From Pelomonas candidula (GTDB lineage: Bacteria; Pseudomonadota; Gammaproteobacteria; Burkholderiales; Burkholderiaceae_C): 64,000 bases of DNA. A program made the translations under genes and the position numbers. Numbering within the stretch: position 1 is the first letter of the stretch; each line of letters begins with the position of its first letter. Below the pieces are notes generated by a model. The model did not search any database. It was not told the origin of the DNA and saw nothing but the letters and a program-made list of their open reading frames with translations. Shown here one piece after another: positions 44,910-53,735 of the stretch. The stretch lies in assembly GCF_043555985.1 (NCBI RefSeq), contig NZ_JBIGIC010000005.1, positions 62,001 to 126,000 of the forward strand, in the 5' to 3' direction.

Positions 44910-46955
44910 ATGCCCCGCCAGCTCTTCGTCACCACCGCCCTGCCCTACGCGAACGCCGGTTTCCACATCGGCCACATCATGGAGTACACCCAGGCCGACA
45001 TCTGGGTGCGCTTCCAGCGCATGGCGGGCTCGCAGGTGCACTTCGTCTGCGCGGACGACGCCCACGGCGCGCCGATCATGATCGCGGCCGAGAAGGCCCA
45101 GAAAACGCCGCAGGAGTTCGTTGCCGGCATTGCGGCCGGCCGCAAGCAGTACCTCGACGGCTTCCACATCAGCTTCGACAACTGGCACTCGACGGACGGC
45201 CCGGAGAACCATGAGCTGTCCAAGGCCGTCTACCTGTCGCTGCGTCATAACGAGCTGATCTCGACGAAGACCATCGAGCAGTTCTTCGACCCGGCCAAGT
45301 CCATGTTCCTGCCGGACCGCTTCATCAAGGGCGAGTGCCCGAAGTGCGGCGCGAAGGACCAGTACGGCGACTCCTGCGAGGTCTGCGGCGCCGTCTACGC
45401 GCCGACCGAACTGAAGAACCCGTACTCGGTGCTGTCCGGCGCCACGCCGGTGCTCAAGACCAGCGAGCACTACTTCTTCAAGCTCAGCGACCCGCGCTGC
45501 GTCGACTTCCTGACGCAGTGGACGCAGGAGCCCGGTCGCCTGCAGCCCGAAGTGCTGAACAAGATCCGCGAATGGTTCGAGCCCGACGAGGAAGGCAACA
45601 ACCGCCTCAGCGACTGGGACATCAGCCGCGACGCGCCCTACTTCGGCATCGAGATCCCGGACGCGCCGGGCAAGTACTTCTACGTCTGGCTGGATGCGCC
45701 CATCGGCTACCTGGCTTCGCTGAAGAACTACTTCGGCAAGATCGGGAAAGACTTCGATGCCTTCATGGCCGACGAGTCGGTGGAGCAGATCCACTTCATC
45801 GGCAAGGACATCACCTACTTCCACACGCTGTTCTGGCCGGCGATGCTGCACTTCAGCGGCCGCAAGACGCCCAACCACGTGTTCGTGCACGGCTTCATGA
45901 CCGTCAATGGCGGCGAGAAGATGAGCAAGAGCCGCGGCACCGGCCTGGACCCGCTGAAGTACCTGAGCCTGGGTCTCAATGCCGAATGGCTGCGTTACTA
46001 CATCGCCGCCAAGCTCAACGCCAAGGTCGAGGACATCGACTTCAACCCCGAGGACTTCGCGGCCCGCATCAACAGCGACCTGGTCGGCAAGTTCATCAAC
46101 ATCGCGTCGCGCGCGGCCGGCTTCCTGACCAAGCGCTTCGACGGCCGGCTCAGCGCCGACCTCGGCGTCGAGGGCCGCATGCTGCTGGACGCGCTGCGCG
46201 GCCAGAGCGCCGCGATCGCCGAGCTCTACGAGACGCGCGAGTTCGGCAAGGCGCTGCGAGAGATCATGGCGCTGGCCGACAAGGTCAACGAGTTCGTCGA
46301 CCAGCACAAGCCCTGGGAGCTGGCCAAGCAGGAAGGCATGGATGCGGCGCTGCACGACGTCTGCAGCGTCTGCATCGAGGCCTTCCGCCTGCTGACGATC
46401 TACCTCAAGCCCGTGCTGCCCGCGCTGGCCGTGCAGGTCGAGGCCTTCCTGAAGGTCGAGCCGCTGAAGTGGAGCGACAGCGCCCGCGCGCTGGGCGCCC
46501 ACCAGATCGGCGCCTACCAGCACCTGATGCAGCGCGTCGACACGGCCAAGGTCGAGCAGTTGTTCGAGGCCCCGCCCGCGCCCAAGGTCGTGCCCGGTGG
46601 CGAGGACATCGCGGCCGAGATCAAGATCGATGACTTCGCCAAGGTCGACCTGCGCATCGCCAAGATCGTCAAGGCCGAGCACGTCGAAGGCTCGGACAAG
46701 CTGCTGCGCCTGACACTGGACGCCGGTGAAGGCCGCACACGCAACGTCTTCAGCGGCATCAAGTCCGCCTACAAGCCCGAAGACCTCGAGGGCAAGCTGA
46801 CCGTGCTGGTCGCCAACCTCGCGCCGCGCAAGATGAAGTTCGGCATCAGCGAGGGCATGGTGCTGGCCGCCAGCCACGCCGACGAGAAGGCCCACCCCGG
46901 CATCTTCGTGCTGGAGCCCGGCCCCGGCGCGCAACCCGGCATGCGCGTGCGCTGA
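44910..46955 (+). CDS. metG: Methionine--tRNA ligase
   Basis: Class I synthetase of 681 residues charging elongator and initiator tRNA-Met. HIGH is at residues 19-22, a four-Cys zinc site (C-P-K-C ... C-E-V-C) at about 143-159, and K-M-S-K-S at 337-341, and a C-terminal OB-fold tRNA-binding/dimerisation domain (about 570-681) carries 'V-D-L-R-I-A-K-I-V'. The length is like E. coli MetRS. A TAGAAT -10-like hexamer lies at 44871-44876, overlapping the end of the small upstream gene. Confidence 0.98.
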   Translation: MPRQLFVTTALPYANAGFHIGHIMEYTQADIWVRFQRMAGSQVHFVCADDAHGAPIMIAAEKAQKTPQEFVAGIAAGRKQYLDGFHISFDNWHSTDGPENHELSKAVYLSLRHNELISTKTIEQFFDPAKSMFLPDRFIKGECPKCGAKDQYGDSCEVCGAVYAPTELKNPYSVLSGATPVLKTSEHYFFKLSDPRCVDFLTQWTQEPGRLQPEVLNKIREWFEPDEEGNNRLSDWDISRDAPYFGIEIPDAPGKYFYVWLDAPIGYLASLKNYFGKIGKDFDAFMADESVEQIHFIGKDITYFHTLFWPAMLHFSGRKTPNHVFVHGFMTVNGGEKMSKSRGTGLDPLKYLSLGLNAEWLRYYIAAKLNAKVEDIDFNPEDFAARINSDLVGKFINIASRAAGFLTKRFDGRLSADLGVEGRMLLDALRGQSAAIAELYETREFGKALREIMALADKVNEFVDQHKPWELAKQEGMDAALHDVCSVCIEAFRLLTIYLKPVLPALAVQVEAFLKVEPLKWSDSARALGAHQIGAYQHLMQRVDTAKVEQLFEAPPAPKVVPGGEDIAAEIKIDDFAKVDLRIAKIVKAEHVEGSDKLLRLTLDAGEGRTRNVFSGIKSAYKPEDLEGKLTVLVANLAPRKMKFGISEGMVLAASHADEKAHPGIFVLEPGPGAQPGMRVR

Positions 46956-47012
46956 CGCGGCCTTCGGGCGTGGCGACAATCGTCCCCACCGCAGACCGCC
47001 CGGATCGCGCCC

Positions 47013-47747
47013 ATGCCCACTGACTACGCCCGCCGCCTGCTGGCGGTCGAACGCACTGCCGACGGCAACGCCCACCTGGGCTGGATGCTGGCCTTCGTGG
47101 CCGGCGCCACCAATGCCGGCGGCTTCCTGGCCGTGCAGCAGTACACCTCGCACATGACCGGCATGATCTCGGCCGCGGCCGACGGCCTGGTGCTGGGCCA
47201 GTCGCAGGCGCTGATCACGGCCCTGGGCGCCCTGCTCTTCTTCACCACCGGCGCGGCGACGACCGCCGTGCTGGTCAACATGGGCCGGCAGCGCCAGGCA
47301 CACAGCATCTTCGCGCTGCCGCTGCTGGTCGAGGCGGCCGCACTGCTCGTCTTCGGCCTGCTGGGCACCTGGCTGGCCGGGCTGCACGCGCTGTTCGTGC
47401 CGGCCACCGTGTCGGTGCTGTGCTTCACGATGGGCCTGCAGAACGCGCTGATCACCAAGGTCTCGCGCTCCGAGATCCGCACCACCCACGTGACGGGCAT
47501 CGTCACCGACCTGGGCATCGAGATCGGCCGCGCCCTGTACGGCATGGGCGGCACGCCGGTCGCGGTCAATACCGTCAAGCTGCGCCTGCTGGGCGGCCTG
47601 CTGCTGGCCTTCGCCGTCGGCGGCGTCGCCGGCGCCTGGGCTTTCAAGGCCATCGGCTACGCAGCCACGCTGCCGCTGGCAGGACTGCTCGCCTTCCTCG
47701 GCGCCGTGCCGGCACTCGACGATCTCGGCCGGCTGCGTGCCCGATAA
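47013..47747 (+). CDS. DUF1275 (YoaK-like) membrane protein
   Basis: A 244-residue inner-membrane protein with about six helices. 'L-A-F-V-A-G-A-T-N-A-G-G-F-L-A', 'Y-T-S-H-M-T-G' and 'M-G-L-Q-N-A-L-I-T', 'T-T-H-V-T-G-I-V-T-D-L-G' are the family hallmarks. Function is unknown; transport has been suggested. Preceded by a GACAAT box at about 46976 but with an ordinary ~25-bp leader. It probably forms its own unit. Confidence 0.92.
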   Translation: MPTDYARRLLAVERTADGNAHLGWMLAFVAGATNAGGFLAVQQYTSHMTGMISAAADGLVLGQSQALITALGALLFFTTGAATTAVLVNMGRQRQAHSIFALPLLVEAAALLVFGLLGTWLAGLHALFVPATVSVLCFTMGLQNALITKVSRSEIRTTHVTGIVTDLGIEIGRALYGMGGTPVAVNTVKLRLLGGLLLAFAVGGVAGAWAFKAIGYAATLPLAGLLAFLGAVPALDDLGRLRAR

Positions 47748-47774
47748 TCCCGTGATTAGATTGCGAGACCCGCC

Positions 47775-47975
47775 ATGCCCTTGTTCTGGAAGCCCTACAA
47801 GTCCGAAGTCACCAACTTCATCGAGCAGCTGAAGGCCCAGCGCCCCACGCTGGAAGCCGAACAGCGCGCCGGCCGCGCGCTGCTGTGGGACAAGGAGCAG
47901 GACCGCACCGCCCAAGCCGGCTTCAACGAGGCCCGAGTGGCTCAGCAGCCCTACGTCTACCAGACGAAGGCCTGA
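47775..47975 (+). CDS. DUF3460 family protein
   Basis: A 66-residue protein of the DUF3460 family, found mainly in Burkholderiales: 'F-W-K-P-Y-K-S-E-V-T-N-F-I-E-Q-L-K', 'L-E-A-E-Q-R-A-G-R-A-L-L-W-D-K', and a C-terminal 'A-Q-Q-P-Y-V-Y-Q'. Highly charged, no membrane segment. It lies directly upstream of scpA, as in many relatives, and is probably transcribed with it. Role unknown. Confidence 0.94.
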   Translation: MPLFWKPYKSEVTNFIEQLKAQRPTLEAEQRAGRALLWDKEQDRTAQAGFNEARVAQQPYVYQTKA

Positions 47976-48018
47976 CGTTCGTCCCTTGAGTGCCCGCAGG
48001 GCACCACACGACCTGCCG

Positions 48019-48861
48019 ATGTCGACGGTCACCACGGACGAAAACACCGAGATTTCATCGGATCTACCGGAAGCCGTAGATACCGTGGCTGTCGCTCGCC
48101 TGTACGGCGAGCCGCTGTTCCAGATGCCGCTGGACCTCTACATCCCGCCGGATGCACTGGAAGTCTTCCTGGAAGCGTTCCAGGGCCCGCTGGACCTGCT
48201 GCTGTACCTGATCCGCAAGCAGAACTTCAACATCCTCGACATCCCGCTGGCCGACGTCACGCGCCAGTACCTGAGCTACGTCGACCAGATCCGCCGGCAC
48301 AACCTCGAGCTGGCCAGCGAGTACCTGCTGATGGCGGCGATGCTCATCGAGATCAAGTCGCGCATGCTGCTGCCGCCCAAGAAAAGCGAGGACGGCAAGG
48401 AAGTGGAAGACCCGCGCGCCGAGCTCGTGCGGCGCCTCCTGGAGTACGAGCAGATGAAGCTGGCCGCCGCGCGGCTGGACCGCCTGCCCGTGCTGGGCCG
48501 CGACTTCCTGCGTGCCCAGGTCCACATCGAGCAGTCGCTGACGCCGACCTTCCCGGACGTCAATGCCAACGACCTGCGCGAGGCCTGGCTGGACATCCTC
48601 AAGCGCGCCAAGCTCAACCAGCATCACAAGATCAGCCGCGAGCAACTGTCGGTGCGCGAGCACATGAGCATCGTGCTGCGCCGGCTGCAGGGACAGCGCT
48701 TCGTCGAGTTCGAGAACCTCTTCGACGTGACACGCGGCCAGGCCGTGCTGGTCGTCACCTTCATCGCGATGCTGGAGCTGGCGCGAGAGCGCCTGCTGGA
48801 GATCACGCAGGCCGAGGCGTTCGCACCGATCTACGTGCGGCTGGCGTACAAGCCCACCTGA
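48019..48861 (+). CDS. scpA: Segregation and condensation protein A
   Basis: A 280-residue kleisin of the SMC-ScpAB complex. 'E-A-F-Q-G-P-L-D-L-L-L-Y-L-I-R-K-Q-N-F-N-I-L-D-I-P' is the conserved N-terminal segment that binds SMC, and the C-terminal winged helix includes 'V-V-T-F-I-A-M-L-E-L-A-R-E'. It helps compact and separate chromosomes. A TTG at 47986 could extend it by 11 residues, but the ATG is favoured. scpB is not in this window. Confidence 0.95.
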   Translation: MSTVTTDENTEISSDLPEAVDTVAVARLYGEPLFQMPLDLYIPPDALEVFLEAFQGPLDLLLYLIRKQNFNILDIPLADVTRQYLSYVDQIRRHNLELASEYLLMAAMLIEIKSRMLLPPKKSEDGKEVEDPRAELVRRLLEYEQMKLAAARLDRLPVLGRDFLRAQVHIEQSLTPTFPDVNANDLREAWLDILKRAKLNQHHKISREQLSVREHMSIVLRRLQGQRFVEFENLFDVTRGQAVLVVTFIAMLELARERLLEITQAEAFAPIYVRLAYKPT

Positions 48862-48865
48862 CTGC

Positions 48866-49771
48866 TTACTTGCCACGCAGCCTCTGCACGGCCGTCACAC
48901 CGGCCAGCACCAGCGCACCGGCCACCACGCCCGCCAGCGCGTTGGCACCGTTCTCCAATACCGCTGCGACGAGCCAGGCCTGGCCCTCGGCCAGATGCGC
49001 GATGGCATGGTGCAACGGCGCGATGCCGTGCACGAGGATGCCGCCGCCGACGAGGAACATCGCCGCCGTGCCCAGCACGGTCAGCAGTTTCATCAGCCGC
49101 GGCGCAGCCGCCAGCAGGAAGCGACCGACCGCCTGTTTCGCCGCGCCCGACTTGCGCGACAGCCACAGCCCCACGTCGTCCATCTTCACGATGCCGGCCA
49201 CGAAGCCGTAGACGCCCAGCGTCATCGCGATCGACACGGCCACCAGCACGGCCAGTTGGTTCAGCAGCGAGGTGCCCGCCACCGTGCCCAGCGCGATGAC
49301 GATGATCTCGGCGGACAGGATGAAGTCGGTGCGGATCGCGCCCTTCACCTTGTCCTTTTCGTAAGCTGCCATGTCCACCGCCGGGTCGGCGATGGCCTTG
49401 ATCAGCTCTTCGTGGTGGACCTCGTCCTCCTCGGCGCTGTGCAGGAACTTGTGCGCCAACTTCTCGAAGCCCTCGAAACACAGGTAGGCGCCGCCCACCA
49501 TCAGCAGCGGCGTGATCGCCCAGGGCAGCAACGCGGCGATAGCCAGCGCGCCGGGCACGAGGATGGCCTTGTTGATCAGCGATCCCTTCGCAACGGCCCA
49601 GACGACCGGCAACTCGCGGTCGGCATTCACGCCGGTGACCTGCTGCGCGTTCAGCGCCAGGTCGTCGCCCAGCACGCCGGCGGTCTTCTTCGCAGCGACC
49701 TTGGTCATGGTCGCCACGTCGTCAAGCACGGTGGTGATGTCGTCGAGAAGAACTAGCAGGCTGGAGGCCAT
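48866..49771 (-). CDS. DUF808 (YedI-like) membrane protein
   Basis: A 301-residue inner-membrane protein of the DUF808 family. The N-terminus 'L-L-V-L-L-D-D-I-T-T-V-L-D-D-V-A' and the repeated 'D-D-L-A-L-N-A-Q-Q-V-T-G' and 'P-V-V-W-A-V-A-K-G-S-L-I-N-K' are typical. About six hydrophobic segments follow. Function unknown. Its 3' end lies 5 bp from the convergent scpA end, and it stands alone. Confidence 0.92.
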   Translation of the reverse strand: MASSLLVLLDDITTVLDDVATMTKVAAKKTAGVLGDDLALNAQQVTGVNADRELPVVWAVAKGSLINKAILVPGALAIAALLPWAITPLLMVGGAYLCFEGFEKLAHKFLHSAEEDEVHHEELIKAIADPAVDMAAYEKDKVKGAIRTDFILSAEIIVIALGTVAGTSLLNQLAVLVAVSIAMTLGVYGFVAGIVKMDDVGLWLSRKSGAAKQAVGRFLLAAAPRLMKLLTVLGTAAMFLVGGGILVHGIAPLHHAIAHLAEGQAWLVAAVLENGANALAGVVAGALVLAGVTAVQRLRGK

Positions 49772-49820
49772 GGCGGCAGGAGCAGCGGTCGTTGAAAGGC
49801 CGCGATGCTAGCCGGCTATT

Positions 49821-50276
49821 TCAGCGGTAATGACGCGCCAGGCTCTGCGCCATGCAGACCGGCTTGGTCATACCTTCGGCCTCCACGGCCACCTCCACCG
49901 TCAGCTGCACCGCGCCGCCGGCCACGTCGTCCATGGCCAGCAGCGTGAACGCCGCGCGCAGCCGGCTGCCCACCGGCACCGGCGCCGTGAAGCGCACCTT
50001 GTTGAGGCCGTAGTTGACGACCATGCGCGTCTCGCGCACCGCGAAGCCGGTCTCGAAGAAGTACGGGATCAGCGACAGCGTCAGGAAGCCGTGCGCGATC
50101 GGCCCGCCGAAAGGCCCGGCCTTGGCGCGCTCGGGGTCGACGTGAATCCACTGCCGGTCCTCGGTGGCCTCGGCGAAGGCGTTCACGCGGGACTGGTCGA
50201 CGCTGATCCAGTCGCTGTGGCCCAGCGGTTGGCCGATCAGGGGCTCAAGGTCGGCGAGGGAGTCGAAATGGCGCAT
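49821..50276 (-). CDS. MaoC-family (R)-hydratase
   Basis: A 151-residue MaoC-like hot-dog-fold hydratase. Catalytic residues fit the hydratase-2 motif in 'F-A-E-A-T-E-D-R-Q-W-I-H-V-D-P-E-R-A' and 'G-G-P-I-A-H-G-F-L-T-L-S'. It probably hydrates (R)-enoyl-CoA or related thioesters in fatty-acid or polyhydroxyalkanoate metabolism. The start M-R-H-F-D-S is used; a longer in-frame start at 50351 would run across the divergent regulator's promoter. Confidence 0.92.
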   Translation of the reverse strand: MRHFDSLADLEPLIGQPLGHSDWISVDQSRVNAFAEATEDRQWIHVDPERAKAGPFGGPIAHGFLTLSLIPYFFETGFAVRETRMVVNYGLNKVRFTAPVPVGSRLRAAFTLLAMDDVAGGAVQLTVEVAVEAEGMTKPVCMAQSLARHYR

Positions 50277-50367
50277 GCGGCGTGACGAAACGAAGGACGG
50301 TGCGGCTACGTTACCCTCGCGCGCCCTGCCCGGCCGTTCCCCAGGCGACACCGCCCCTCACCACCCC

Positions 50368-51027
50368 ATGCACATTCTTTTGATTGAGGACGATCTCGAC
50401 CTGGGCCGCGCGCTGCAGGCGGCGCTGCGCACCGAGGGCCACAGCAGCACGTGGCTGCGCCGCGTCCACGATGCACCGCCGCAGCTGGACCCCGCCGCCC
50501 AGGACGCCGTGCTGCTGGACCAGACGCTGCCTGACGGGGACGGCCGCCAGCTGTTGACGCGCTGGCGCCGCCAGGGCAGCACGGTGCCGGTCATCGTCAT
50601 CACCGCGCGCTCGGCGCTGGAGGATCGTCTGGCCGGCTTCGACGGTGGCGCAGACGACTACGTCATCAAGCCCTTCGAGATGCCCGAACTGATCGCGCGG
50701 CTGCGCTCGGTGCTCCGGCGCAGCGCCCAGCAGGCCAGCGACCAGTGGGTGCTGGGACGCCTGACCATGGAGCCGCGCCGCCAGCGCGCCTTGCTGGACG
50801 GCACGGAGCTGGCGCTTTCGCCGCGCGAATACCAGCTGCTGCTGGAACTGGCGCGCGAGCGGGGTGGCGTGGTGCCCAAGCACCAACTCGCCCAGCGCCT
50901 CGCGCCGCTGGGCGAGCCGCTGGAGTTCGGCACGCTGGAAGTGCACCTGGCCAACCTGCGCCGCAAGATCGGCGCAGACCGCATCGGCACGCTGCGCGGC
51001 GTGGGCTACTGGCTGGAATGCGCATGA
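50368..51027 (+). CDS. OmpR-family response regulator (QseB-like)
   Basis: A 219-residue response regulator: receiver with the acidic pair E-D-D at 7-9, phospho-Asp51 in 'V-L-L-D-Q-T-L-P-D-G-D-G' and Lys in 'V-I-K-P-F', then an OmpR/PhoB winged helix ('L-S-P-R-E-Y-Q-L-L-L-E-L', 'V-E-V-H-L-A-N-L-R-R-K-I-G-like', 'R-G-V-G-Y-W-L'). It is coupled to the downstream kinase by a 4-bp overlap. It is close to the QseB/TctD type; the signal is unknown. Confidence 0.93.
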   Translation: MHILLIEDDLDLGRALQAALRTEGHSSTWLRRVHDAPPQLDPAAQDAVLLDQTLPDGDGRQLLTRWRRQGSTVPVIVITARSALEDRLAGFDGGADDYVIKPFEMPELIARLRSVLRRSAQQASDQWVLGRLTMEPRRQRALLDGTELALSPREYQLLLELARERGGVVPKHQLAQRLAPLGEPLEFGTLEVHLANLRRKIGADRIGTLRGVGYWLECA

Positions 51028-52412
51028 GCGGCACGCCGGGATGGCTGCGGCCCACGCTGACACGCCGGCTGATCGGTGCGCTTCTGCTGGCCTTCACCCT
51101 GTGCGCCGTGCTGCTGTTGGTGGAAGACCAGCTCGACATCCAGGACACGCTGGCCACCGATCCAGGCATTCGCCAGTACGGCCGCGAGCTCGCGGCGGGG
51201 CTGGAGGAGATCGGCGACGACACGCTGGCCGCCCGCGTGCTTGACGGCCACCTGCGCCACGTCAACCGCCTGCGCGAGTCGCAGCGCATGACGCAGGGCC
51301 CGCTGCTGGCACGCCTCATCGGGCCCGACGGCCGCCCGGCCTACGCGTCCGCGACGGCGTTCGACCTCGACAAACCCGGCGTCGGCGAACACCAGATCGC
51401 GGGCAGGACCTACTGGACCTACCGGCAAGACGGCCCGCACTGGTCGCTGAGGCTGGCCGAGCCGGCACTGTCGCGGGCCAGCCTGTTGAGTTTCGCGAGC
51501 TGGGAGCTGGGCAAGCAACTGCTGCTGGGATTCCCGCTGATGCTGTTGCCACTGTGGATCGCCGTGTACACGGGCCTAGCGCCGCTGCGCCACTTCGCAC
51601 GGCGGCTGCACGGGCTGGACCTGAGGCAGGACCTCGCGCCCCTGGGCGTCGACCTGCGCTACGGCGAGCTGCGCCCGCTGGGGCAGGCCTTCGATGCGCT
51701 GCTCCAGCGCCTGCGCCTGCGCCGGGAGCGCGAACGCGCATTCGTTCACGAGGCCGCTCACGAGCTGCGCACGCCGCTGGCCGTCGTCGCCACGCAGGCC
51801 CATGCCCTCGTGCAAGCGAACGACCCTGCCTCCCGGGACGCGGCGGCCGCCGCGCTGCAGCGGGCCATCGCGCGCAGCGCCCACCTGTCGCGGCAATTGC
51901 TGGACCTGGCCAGCCTCGACAACGAACAGCCCACCGCGCCAATCACCCTCGACCTCGCCCACTTCTGCGCAGCCCGGCTGGCCGAGCAGGCCCCGCTCGC
52001 GCGCGATCGCGGCATCGCGCTGGCGCTGCATGCGCCGGAGCGGATGCCCGTTCGCATCGACGCCACGGCGCTGCACTCGATCCTGCAGAACCTGCTAGAC
52101 AACGCGCTGCGCTACGTGGGTCGGGGCGGGCGCATCGAGGTGTGCCTTCAAGACTCGCCCGACGGGCCGCGGCTCGCCGTGGCCGACGACGGCCCGGGCA
52201 TTGCCCCGGCGGACCGATCGCTGGTGTTCGAGCGCTTCTGGCGTGGCACAGGGCACGACATGCCGGGCAGCGGCCTGGGCCTGGCCATCGTGGCGCGGGC
52301 AGCCGAGCGGCTCGGCGGCGACGTCTCACTCGGCGACGGCCTGGCGCGGCCCGGCGGCCATGGCGTGCGCTTCGAGCTGCGGCTGCCGGCCTCTGTCTTG
52401 GGTGTTCCTTAA
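51024..52412 (+). CDS. Sensor histidine kinase (QseC-like)
   Basis: A 462-residue membrane kinase: TM1 near 16-38, a periplasmic sensor (about 40-150), TM2 near 165-190, HAMP-like linker, HisKA with His246 in 'H-E-A-A-H-E-L-R-T-P-L', and HATPase with N-box 'I-L-Q-N-L-L-D-N-A-L-R-Y' and G-boxes 'D-D-G-P-G-I' and 'G-S-G-L-G-L-A-I-V'. The start overlaps the regulator's stop (ATGA); an ATG at 51018 is also possible. It probably controls the outer-membrane protein gene downstream, which is inferred from position only. Confidence 0.93.
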   Translation: MSGTPGWLRPTLTRRLIGALLLAFTLCAVLLLVEDQLDIQDTLATDPGIRQYGRELAAGLEEIGDDTLAARVLDGHLRHVNRLRESQRMTQGPLLARLIGPDGRPAYASATAFDLDKPGVGEHQIAGRTYWTYRQDGPHWSLRLAEPALSRASLLSFASWELGKQLLLGFPLMLLPLWIAVYTGLAPLRHFARRLHGLDLRQDLAPLGVDLRYGELRPLGQAFDALLQRLRLRRERERAFVHEAAHELRTPLAVVATQAHALVQANDPASRDAAAAALQRAIARSAHLSRQLLDLASLDNEQPTAPITLDLAHFCAARLAEQAPLARDRGIALALHAPERMPVRIDATALHSILQNLLDNALRYVGRGGRIEVCLQDSPDGPRLAVADDGPGIAPADRSLVFERFWRGTGHDMPGSGLGLAIVARAAERLGGDVSLGDGLARPGGHGVRFELRLPASVLGVP

Positions 52413-52466
52413 GGCGAGGCTTTCAACAATGACCCGGTCACTTGCTTCACCCGACCGGGAGCCGTT

Positions 52467-53027
52467 TTGAAAGCCTTGTTCCTCGCAACCACCACACTTC
52501 TCCTCGCAGCTTCCGCGCACGCCGCCGACCCGTACGTCGGCATCAACCTTGCCACGCCGGGCGAGGCGAACTTCAGCATCAACGGCCGCAACGTCGGCAA
52601 CGACAACCACCCGCGCGCGGTCAAGCTCTACGCCGGGCTGCAGTTCACGCCCGATTGGGCTGCCGAACTGGGCTACGGTGCCTTCGGCAGCTGGCACGCC
52701 ACCGACCCGGTGCCTGGCTCGTCTGCGCAGGCCAGGCTCGCATCCAGCGTCGTCTACCTGGCGGCGCGGGGCAGCACGCCGCTCGGCGAGTCTTTCGCAC
52801 TCTTCGGCAGGCTCGGCGTCGCCGTGAACCGGTTGAAGGCCAGCGACTCGCTGGGCCATTCCGATCGCGAGTCCTTCGTGCGCCCGCTGTTCGGCGGCGG
52901 CCTGGAATGGAAGCTCGCGCCCCAGCTGTCGGCCACTGTCGAATACAACCACTACGGCTCGCGCAGTGGCGATGGCGGCCGCTTCACGCAGCAGAAGGCC
53001 GAGGTGGGGCTGGCCTTCAAGTTCTGA
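52467..53027 (+). CDS. Outer-membrane beta-barrel protein, TTG start
   Basis: A 186-residue exported protein with signal peptide (L-K-A-L-F-L-A-T-T-T-L-L-L-A-A-S-A-H-A) and an OmpW/OmpX/OmpA-like small barrel ending in F-K-F, the C-terminal aromatic needed for outer-membrane assembly. Alternating hydrophobic strands and Gly/Tyr-rich turns fit eight strands. It starts with TTG 5 bp after GGGAG, since no ATG suits the signal peptide. It lies 55 bp after the kinase gene and may be its target. Confidence 0.82.
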   Translation: MKALFLATTTLLLAASAHAADPYVGINLATPGEANFSINGRNVGNDNHPRAVKLYAGLQFTPDWAAELGYGAFGSWHATDPVPGSSAQARLASSVVYLAARGSTPLGESFALFGRLGVAVNRLKASDSLGHSDRESFVRPLFGGGLEWKLAPQLSATVEYNHYGSRSGDGGRFTQQKAEVGLAFKF

Positions 53028-53081
53028 GAACCGCCACCGGCGGTGGGGCAGGGCCATGCCGGCAAGGTACCCTCTCGGGCC

Positions 53082-53735
53082 ATGTCCCAAGCCGCCGTCC
53101 GCGACATCCTCGTCCTCGCCGCCCACCCCGACCTGGGCCGCTCCTTCGCCACGCGCACGCTCATCGACACACTGCGCGCATCGCCCGTAGCAGGCCGCGT
53201 GGAGTTGCGCGACCTCTACCGCCTCTACCCCGACTTCCACATCCACATCGACGCCGAGCAGCGTGCGCTGCAGGCGGCCCAGCTGGTCGTCATGCTGCAC
53301 CCCATCTACTGGTACAGCATGCCGGCGCTGCAGAAGCTGTGGCTGGACGAAGTGGCCCACCTCGGGTGGGCCTATGGCCCCGGCGGCACGGCGCTGCACG
53401 GCAAGGACTTCTGGCTGGTCGCCTCCACGGGCGGCAGCGCCGAGGCCTATGCGCCAGGGGGGCACAACCACCACCCCATCGACGACTTCCTGCTGCCCTA
53501 CCGGCAGTCGGCCCGCACCTGCGGCATGAACTGGCTGCCGCCGCAGATCCTGCACGCCGCCCACCGCGCGACGCCGGCCGAGGTCCAGGCCCATGCCGAA
53601 CTCTTCGTGAAACGGCTGGCGCATTACCCCGAGTGGTGCCACCACCTCGTCGAGCCCGCCGTGGGCGACGAGGAGGCCGTGGCGCTGGATGAGCGGCCGG
53701 CGATGTTCTCCGCGCTGGACGGGAGCGCCGCATGA
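53082..53735 (+). CDS. kefF: KefF-like NAD(P)H quinone oxidoreductase
   Basis: A 217-residue flavodoxin-fold oxidoreductase (NQO1/MdaB/KefF branch). 'V-L-A-A-H-P-D-L-G-R-S', 'L-V-V-M-L-H-P-I-Y-W-Y-S-M-P-A-L-Q-K-L-W-L-D' and 'S-T-G-G-S-A-E-A-Y-A' are the FMN/NADPH-binding segments. As in KefF, it is the ancillary activator of the KefC potassium-proton antiporter and may itself detoxify quinones. Its stop overlaps the kefC start (ATGA). A start at 53043 would add an unlikely 13-residue extension. Confidence 0.9.
   Translation: MSQAAVRDILVLAAHPDLGRSFATRTLIDTLRASPVAGRVELRDLYRLYPDFHIHIDAEQRALQAAQLVVMLHPIYWYSMPALQKLWLDEVAHLGWAYGPGGTALHGKDFWLVASTGGSAEAYAPGGHNHHPIDDFLLPYRQSARTCGMNWLPPQILHAAHRATPAEVQAHAELFVKRLAHYPEWCHHLVEPAVGDEEAVALDERPAMFSALDGSAA

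Noticed and set aside
44655..48047. An 1130-codon open frame on the minus strand opposite metG and its neighbours
   Set aside because: It crosses several well-supported plus-strand genes and shows only shadow composition with no motif.
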